A stretch of DNA of 19,365 nt from JACJWR01 sp964627505. Its GTDB lineage: Bacteria; Actinomycetota; Actinomycetes; S36-B12; UBA10799. The position numbers were made by a program, and so were the translations under genes. The notes below the pieces were generated by a model. The model ran no database searches and was not told where the DNA came from. It saw only the letters and a program-made list of their open reading frames with translations. Positions within the stretch are counted from its first letter, which is position 1, and each line of letters begins with the position of its first letter. Of the stretch, positions 14,951 through 19,365 are shown in pieces. The stretch is taken from the NCBI GenBank assembly GCA_964627505.1, contig CAZVKB010000048.1:1-19365 (forward strand), written 5' to 3'.

Positions 14951-16381
14951 ATGCGCGAGAAACTGCGACGGTATGACACCGATGACGGCGTCGGCATGGT
15001 CACCGTCATCGGTCTGTCCAGTGTGATTGCGATCGTGGTGGCGATCACGGTGTCCATGGCTGTGAACAGTTTGGCGTCCTCGCGGCGGCATGTGCAGTTC
15101 GAGTCGGCGATGGCCACCGCTGAATCCGGGCTGGACTCAGTCCTGGGCTATATCCAGGCGGCCAGCGATGAGGGCCTGATCTATGCCTCGCCAGACGGCT
15201 GCGATGCCCGCTGGACCTGGTCGTCGTCAACCTCACCGACCGCCAAAGAGGAATTGGCGTGGGTGCGGGCAGAAATTGCCGATATGCCGGACAGTTGCAT
15301 GGTCAACGCCGGTCAGGGCGAATTCATCTCGTTTCGGACCCGCAACGCCGCCGGGTCCCTCATGCCGGTGGTGTACTCGGTGGGCTGGTCGCCGTCGCGC
15401 TACGCCAATGAGCGAGCCGAGCGTGTTGTGAAGTCCGAGTACATGTTCAGTCCCTACCGACCCAGCCAGGCGATTCTGACCGAATCCACCTTGTACTTCT
15501 CCGGCAGCGTCACCGTGGATTTGACCGCTGATGCGTCGTCCGACAGCGCCGACGTGCACACCAACGGCGACCTGACGATGAACACACAGTCGCTGCAGGT
15601 CACCGGCAATGTCACCTCTTCGGGCACCAATGACATTGCTGACACCTGCCCCAACAACAAGATCTCTGGCACCTGCACCAGCGATGCCCCGCCGGTGCGG
15701 ATTCCCACGATTTCAGCCCGCGCGGTGTATCGCACGGCTTCTGACACCATGCCGCAAAGTTGGTATGACCTCTGCCCCGATGGCACCGTGCGCGCGCCGG
15801 ACCTCTCCGGATTGATCCCGTGCTCGTCGACCACGATCCTCTCCCACACCACCCCCTACCGCGGCTGGACGCTGGTGAACGGTGGCACGGTAGACGCCAC
15901 CTGGGAGTTCACGCCGGTGGTTGGCACCGACTACCCCGGCACCTACTACGCATACCAAGCCCACATTCAACTGAATAAGGGCGCAGGCAATAACAATGTT
16001 GCGACGCTGACGGCGATCGCCGAGGCCAAACCCAATGGCGACCCCACCGATGTCGCTCGCTGTTTCAAGTCAGGCGGCAACATCGATTGGAAAAACACCA
16101 CCATCGTCAACCACTTGCCTGGTTTGATCTTCCTCGGCGACGGCACCATCTACGCCTCTGCTGGCGACGACGTCCGCGAAGGTGTGATCGCCGCCGGCGA
16201 CAATCTACAGATCAGCACCTCATCCAACGAGCTCAATGGCTCGCTGGTGTCATCGAACATCTGCCCCACCGCCGGCACCAATGATGTCCAGGGCATCACC
16301 ATCAACTTCGGCACTTCGTCTGAAGTGCCGTTGGGCTCGATGATCCGCACGACCCAATGGCTGGAACTCTCCGGCAACTAG
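14951..16381 (+). CDS. PilX/GspK-like pilus accessory protein
   Basis: This 476-residue protein has a short charged N-terminus (MREKLRRYDTDDGVG) and a single hydrophobic helix (about 16-38, MVTVIGLSSVIAIVV). ASSRRHVQFESAMATAESGLDSVLGYIQ follows, a helix-plus-ATAESG pattern found at the start of PilX-type proteins. There is no FTLIE motif, and the residue corresponding to +5 is hydrophobic, as in GspK pseudopilins. The rest is a large Thr/Ser/Gly-rich, beta-rich region. A short stretch near 190-220 (VTVDLTADASSDSADVHTNGDL...VTGNVTSSG) resembles the repeating strands of bactofilin-like beta-helices. I prefer ATG 14951, eleven bases after GGGAGG (14934-14939); GTG 14942 is too close to it. The frame is open upstream to 14750 but only as a shadow of the previous gene. 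The role is probably at the pilus tip with the two preceding minor pilins; the specific function is unproven. Confidence 0.8.
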   Translation: MREKLRRYDTDDGVGMVTVIGLSSVIAIVVAITVSMAVNSLASSRRHVQFESAMATAESGLDSVLGYIQAASDEGLIYASPDGCDARWTWSSSTSPTAKEELAWVRAEIADMPDSCMVNAGQGEFISFRTRNAAGSLMPVVYSVGWSPSRYANERAERVVKSEYMFSPYRPSQAILTESTLYFSGSVTVDLTADASSDSADVHTNGDLTMNTQSLQVTGNVTSSGTNDIADTCPNNKISGTCTSDAPPVRIPTISARAVYRTASDTMPQSWYDLCPDGTVRAPDLSGLIPCSSTTILSHTTPYRGWTLVNGGTVDATWEFTPVVGTDYPGTYYAYQAHIQLNKGAGNNNVATLTAIAEAKPNGDPTDVARCFKSGGNIDWKNTTIVNHLPGLIFLGDGTIYASAGDDVREGVIAAGDNLQISTSSNELNGSLVSSNICPTAGTNDVQGITINFGTSSEVPLGSMIRTTQWLELSGN

Positions 16382-16468
16382 TTGGCTCAGTCGTCGCTTG
16401 GAGAGCCGCGGTTCATGTGGAGTGTGGATAACTCTCATCCGCCCGAGCTGAACGACTAGGCTGACGCC
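16382..16468. promoter_or_regulatory. Short gap before pilD with a possible leaderless promoter
   Basis: The 87 bases between the minor pilin operon and pilD include TAGGCT at 16457-16462, ending six bases before the A of the pilD ATG. That spacing would give a leaderless transcript, common in actinomycetes. No matching -35 hexamer is obvious, and no ribosome binding site precedes the ATG, which agrees with the idea but does not prove it. Confidence 0.3.
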
Positions 16469-17248
16469 ATGACCACGACCGCCATCGTCGCCATGTTTGC
16501 GGGCGTGATCGGGCTGATCATCGGGTCGTTCCTCAACGTGGTGATTTGGCGGGTGCCGCGGGGGGAAAGTATCGTGTCGCCACCGTCGGCATGTCCCAAT
16601 TGCCACCACCGACTGCGGGCCTACGACAACATTCCGGTGGTCAGTTGGCTGCTGTTGCGCGGCAAGTGTCGGGACTGCGGCGCACCGATCTCCGCGCGCT
16701 ACCCGTTGGTGGAACTGCTGACGGCGGTGCTATTCGTCGTCATGAGTTTCTTGGTGCCATTGGCGATGCTGCCGGCCTACTTGTGGCTGACCGGAGCAGG
16801 AGTGGCCTTGGCCGCCATTGATATCGAGCACAAGCGACTGCCGAACGCGATCGTCTACCCCACAGCGGTGGTGGTTGGGGTGTGGCTGGTGGCAGCCGCC
16901 CTAATCGGGGGCGAGACCGGCACCGCGTTACGGACTGTGCTGGCTGGGGTGGCGCTGTTCGCGTTTTATCTGCTGCTGGCGCTTGTGTATCCCGCCGGCA
17001 TGGGACTGGGCGACGTCAAACTTGCGTTTCCGTTGGGCATGGCGTTGGGGGCGGTGGCCTGGTCGGCGGTGATCGTCGGCACGTTCGCCGCTTTTCTGCT
17101 GGGGGCTGTGGTGGGTGTCGCCATGATGGCTCGGCGCCGCGCAGGCCGAAAAACCGCCATCCCGTTCGGCCCTTTCATGCTGTTGGGGGCCATGATCGGC
17201 ATCACCATAGGAGAGACTGTGGCAGAGTGGTACGGCGGTTTGTTGTGA
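16469..17248 (+). CDS. pilD: Prepilin peptidase/N-methyltransferase (A24 family, PilD)
   Basis: This is the aspartic membrane protease that removes prepilin leaders and N-methylates the new first residue. The 259-residue protein has the N-terminal GSFLNVVIWRVPRGESI (19-35), then the zinc-binding cysteines CPNC (42-45) and CRDC (67-70), and RYPLVELL (78-84). Several membrane helices follow. The two catalytic aspartates lie in AIDIEHKRLPN (Asp118) and GMGLGDVKLAFPLG (Asp182), and FGPFML closes the C-terminal part. All catalytic and metal residues are present, so the enzyme should be active on the prepilins encoded at 153, 12667 and 14289. Both activities are expected, since the full N-terminal zinc domain is retained. 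It sits between minor pilins and pilM. Confidence 0.97.
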   Translation: MTTTAIVAMFAGVIGLIIGSFLNVVIWRVPRGESIVSPPSACPNCHHRLRAYDNIPVVSWLLLRGKCRDCGAPISARYPLVELLTAVLFVVMSFLVPLAMLPAYLWLTGAGVALAAIDIEHKRLPNAIVYPTAVVVGVWLVAAALIGGETGTALRTVLAGVALFAFYLLLALVYPAGMGLGDVKLAFPLGMALGAVAWSAVIVGTFAAFLLGAVVGVAMMARRRAGRKTAIPFGPFMLLGAMIGITIGETVAEWYGGLL

Positions 17249-17354
17249 CACCGAGTGACGTGCTTGGGTGGAGCCGTGATTTGGGCGAAGAATCGGCTGT
17301 CGGCATGTCAATGCGGGCTGCCGGAGTGACGACGAGGATCGAGAGGAGGTTGCC
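17249..17354. other. pilD-pilM gap with a strong ribosome binding site
   Basis: No gene or hairpin is evident in these 106 bases. GAGAGGAGG at 17341-17349, five bases before the GTG at 17355, is an excellent ribosome binding site and fixes the pilM start. Confidence 0.5.
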
Positions 17355-18335
17355 GTGGCGAAGTTGTCCATTGGCTTAGAAGTAAGCCCCGGAGGTGTTC
17401 GCGCGGCGACCCTGCGGGCTAGCAAACATGGCCCCATCTTGGAAGCCATGGCCGAAGTCCCCTTGCAGCCCGGGATCGTCACCCCCAACGGGGTCGCTGA
17501 ACCCGAAGGTCTCACCGCCGCCATCAAGCACCTGTGGAGCACCTACAAAATCGCCAAGCGCAGGGTGATTCTCGGAGTCGGGGGGCAACGGGTGGTGGTG
17601 CGCACAGCCAACGTGCCATGGGTGCCGGCAAAAGAATTGAAAACGGCACTGCCGCTCTACATCGGCGAAATCGTGCCTTTCGACCCCGCGGATGCGGTGG
17701 TGGACTATGTGATTTCCGGGGAGGCGCTGGGGGAAGAGGGTGCGCGCGAATATACCGGCGTGCTGGTGGCTGCGGCCTCGGACTTTGTGACCGGGCTCGT
17801 GGATGCCGTGCAGGCAGCCCGCGTCACGGTCACGGCGGTCGATCTCAACGCCTTCGCCATCCTGCGCGCGCTGGTGCCGCCGATTCAGGAGGGTTTCACC
17901 GTCACCGAAGCGCTGGTGAGTGTAGGGAGCCAAAGTTCCCAGGTCATCGTGCACACCAACGGCCGCCCGGAGTTGGTGCGGGATCTTGCGCTCGGATCAG
18001 ATTCGGTGATCGAGGCCTACCAAATGCTGGATCCAACAGCACCAACATCGAGCATCCAAGCTCTGGAGCCGCTCGTGGAAGACATCGCCTCCACCATCGG
18101 CTTCTACCAGGCCAGCGACGGTGCACGACCGATCTCCCGCCTCACGCTCACCGGTGACGGCTCGGTGCTACCCGGTATTGAGTACATGCTGGCCAGCGCC
18201 GTGCAAGTGCCGGTGGTGCGCGATGCGGCGTGGTTGGCCATGCCGCGCGGTGGCAACCTCGATGATGAGATTGTGATGATGAACGCTTCCCGGATGGCCG
18301 CACCTGTAGGCCTGGCGATGGATGCAGTCACATGA
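17355..18335 (+). CDS. pilM: Type IV pilus assembly ATPase-fold protein PilM
   Basis: This is an actin/FtsA-like cytoplasmic protein that binds the N-terminal motif of PilN and joins the pilus inner-membrane platform. The 326-residue protein starts MAKLSIGLEVSPGGVRAATL, matching the family's phosphate-1 strand, where DIG is usual and GLEV replaces it. RRVILGVGGQRVVVR (69-83) and VPWVPAKELKTALP follow. Further on come VVDYVISGE, VDLNAFAILRAL (connect-1 region), ALVSVGSQSSQVIVHTNGRPELVRDLALG (phosphate-2 region) and LTLTGDGSVLPGIEYML (adenosine region). The GTG start has GAGAGGAGG five bases upstream. The stop overlaps the pilN ATG (18332-18335), so the two binding partners are translated together. 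It is shorter than many PilM proteins by about 25 residues, mostly in loops. Confidence 0.94.
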   Translation: MAKLSIGLEVSPGGVRAATLRASKHGPILEAMAEVPLQPGIVTPNGVAEPEGLTAAIKHLWSTYKIAKRRVILGVGGQRVVVRTANVPWVPAKELKTALPLYIGEIVPFDPADAVVDYVISGEALGEEGAREYTGVLVAAASDFVTGLVDAVQAARVTVTAVDLNAFAILRALVPPIQEGFTVTEALVSVGSQSSQVIVHTNGRPELVRDLALGSDSVIEAYQMLDPTAPTSSIQALEPLVEDIASTIGFYQASDGARPISRLTLTGDGSVLPGIEYMLASAVQVPVVRDAAWLAMPRGGNLDDEIVMMNASRMAAPVGLAMDAVT

Positions 18336-19365
18336 GTTATCCCAGTGATGCGGCGGACTCGGCAGGCACACCGCCAACCGACCCGCAGCCTGGTGATGTC
18401 CAGCCGCCTTCTCCGTATGAACAGGCCGCGCCATACGTGTCGTCCGCGCCACCGCAGCCCAGCTATGAGCAGCAGCCATACGAGCAGGGGCTTTATGGCC
18501 AAGCCCAGGCTCCGGACGCCCAGGCTCCACAAGCCCCATCTTCGCAAGCCCAGCAGCCATACGGGGAAGCCGCGTATGGGGACCAGCAGGGTTACGGTCA
18601 GCAACAGTACAGTCCGCCAGCACCCCAATCGACGGTGTTCGGATCGTCGATGCCGCAACCGCAGCAGCAGTATCCGCAGACGCCTGGCCAGTATGACCAG
18701 TCTGCGGCCCAGTACGCAGGGCCGCAGCAGGCGTACCCGCAGGCACCCGGGCAGTATGACCAGTCCGCGGCCCAGTACGGCGGCCCTCAGCAGGCGTACC
18801 CGCAGGCACCCGGCCAGTACGACCAGTCCCCGGCCCAGTACGGAGGGCCGCAACAGCAATATGGCCAGGTACCCGGGCAGTACGGCGGCCAAGTCGCGAC
18901 GGGCGTCCTGGAGGTCCCTGGTGAGCAACCGCCCGCGCCACCTCCCGGCGACGGTCCCAAGGTAGCCTCGCTGACGCCACCCGGTCCGGTGCGCGTTGAT
19001 CTGCTGCCGTCGATTTATCACGAGCGACTGGTCCTCGCCAAAGCTCGTTCCCGGGCTCTCATCATCGTCTTCACTGCGTTCGCGTTGGTGGTGCTGTTGT
19101 ATCTGTTGGGCATGATGCAAGTGGGTGGGGCCCAGGCCGACCTCGACAACGCTTCAGCCGCCAAGGCCCAGGCCCAAAACCAGGTCGACGACCTCGCCGT
19201 GGTGCCGCAAACGATGGCCGAAATCGAGACGATCACGAATGCGCTCGAATCGGCGCTCGGGAGTGAAGTGTTGATGTCGCGGTTTTTGGCCAACGTGACC
19301 AATTCGTTGCCTGCCGGCACCACACTCACCAGCGTCAATGTCACTTTGACGATTCCGCCGGTGCC
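18332..19365 (+). CDS. pilN: PilN with a long Gln/Pro/Tyr-rich repeat N-terminus (partial, runs off right edge)
   Basis: The frame is open without a stop from ATG 18332 to the window end (344 codons), so the gene is incomplete. Residues 1-219 are low in hydrophobics and rich in Gln, Pro, Tyr, Ala and Gly. Within them, residues 114-176 hold three near-identical 21-residue repeats (consensus YPQAPGQYDQSAAQYGGPQQA), followed by a partial fourth copy. VDLLP (222-226) is the PilM-binding motif (INLLP in other PilN proteins). A membrane helix spans about 242-261, and a short coiled stretch (about 266-310) and the start of the periplasm-side fold (FLANVTNSLPAGTTLTSVNV) follow. PilN links PilM to PilO in the inner-membrane platform. 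In ordinary PilN the motif is within the first dozen residues; here it is displaced by over 200 residues. The start shares ATGA with pilM. Identity is strong from motif plus position. Confidence 0.9.
   Translation, partial: MSYPSDAADSAGTPPTDPQPGDVQPPSPYEQAAPYVSSAPPQPSYEQQPYEQGLYGQAQAPDAQAPQAPSSQAQQPYGEAAYGDQQGYGQQQYSPPAPQSTVFGSSMPQPQQQYPQTPGQYDQSAAQYAGPQQAYPQAPGQYDQSAAQYGGPQQAYPQAPGQYDQSPAQYGGPQQQYGQVPGQYGGQVATGVLEVPGEQPPAPPPGDGPKVASLTPPGPVRVDLLPSIYHERLVLAKARSRALIIVFTAFALVVLLYLLGMMQVGGAQADLDNASAAKAQAQNQVDDLAVVPQTMAEIETITNALESALGSEVLMSRFLANVTNSLPAGTTLTSVNVTLTIPPV
18671..18889 (+). repeat. 63-bp in-frame tandem repeat in pilN (about 3.5 copies)
   Basis: Copies lie at 18671-18733, 18734-18796 and 18797-18859, with a partial diverged copy from 18860 to about 18889. 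Each unit is 21 codons, so gain or loss of a unit keeps the frame. The copies differ by a few mainly synonymous changes (for example TAT/TAC and GGG/GGC), with Thr/Ala, Ala/Gly and Ala/Pro as the few amino-acid changes. This points to duplication followed by selection on the protein sequence. Confidence 0.92.

Noticed and set aside
16928..17542. Reverse-strand open frame across pilD/pilM
   Set aside because: It overlaps catalytic parts of pilD and the pilM start, and has a His/Arg/Gln-rich composition typical of antisense frames.
18671..18889. CRISPR-like array
   Set aside because: The repeats are contiguous without spacers, in frame, and encode a regular peptide.
18104..19120. Long reverse-strand open frame (338 codons) rich in Leu/Arg/Gly
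   Set aside because: It is the antisense of the repetitive pilN tail and pilM end. Its apparent repeats mirror the 63-bp repeat, and the forward frame has PilN motifs and a coupled start.

Overview
The window looks like a chromosomal segment of a moderately high-GC Gram-positive bacterium, most likely an actinomycete. The support is the strong G/C preference at third codon positions, frequent GTG/TTG starts, many ATGA/GTGA/TGATG stop-start overlaps, and a type IV pilus (T4P) locus carrying pilM/pilN-type genes with no sign of an outer-membrane secretin in view. This assignment is an inference from composition and gene content, not a measured placement.

Region 1 (1-640) holds a major type IV prepilin gene (pilA, 153-566) closed by a perfect 18-bp stem terminator. 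Region 2 (677-12514) is a glycan block. It contains a 751-residue polytopic membrane protein (677-2932) and a reverse-strand sugar aminotransferase (2998-4134). A tightly packed forward operon (4312-11518) follows: GT-C-like membrane protein, GtrB/DPM1-like glycosyltransferase, SDR sugar epimerase, left-handed beta-helix acetyltransferase, DegT aminotransferase, Gfo/Idh oxidoreductase and a WbpD-like acetyltransferase. A reverse-strand GT2 glycosyltransferase (11582-12514) ends the block. Region 3 (12667-19365) returns to the pilus: a large modular minor pilin (PilV-like position), a PilW-like minor pilin, a PilX/GspK-like protein, the prepilin peptidase PilD, PilM, and a PilN that runs off the right edge.

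The three adjacent genes at 8710-11518 match in order and family the WbpE-WbpB-WbpD enzymes, which turn a UDP-N-acetylglucosaminuronic acid into a 2,3-diacetamido uronic acid. With lipid-linked-sugar type glycosyltransferases and two large GT-C-like membrane proteins placed between the pilin and the rest of the pilus machinery, the simplest reading is that this bacterium builds an unusual acetamido sugar and attaches it to its pili or to cell-surface glycan made beside them. The link to pilin is inferred from gene position only.

The most unusual single gene is the incomplete PilN at the right edge (18332 to beyond 19365). It has the expected cytoplasmic PilM-binding motif, one membrane helix and a periplasm-side coiled stretch, but these are preceded by about 220 residues of Gln/Pro/Tyr/Gly-rich sequence with a 21-residue tandem repeat, resembling a prion-like disordered domain.

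No tRNA, rRNA, insertion sequence, CRISPR array or attachment site was seen. Intergenic gaps are all under 200 bases.
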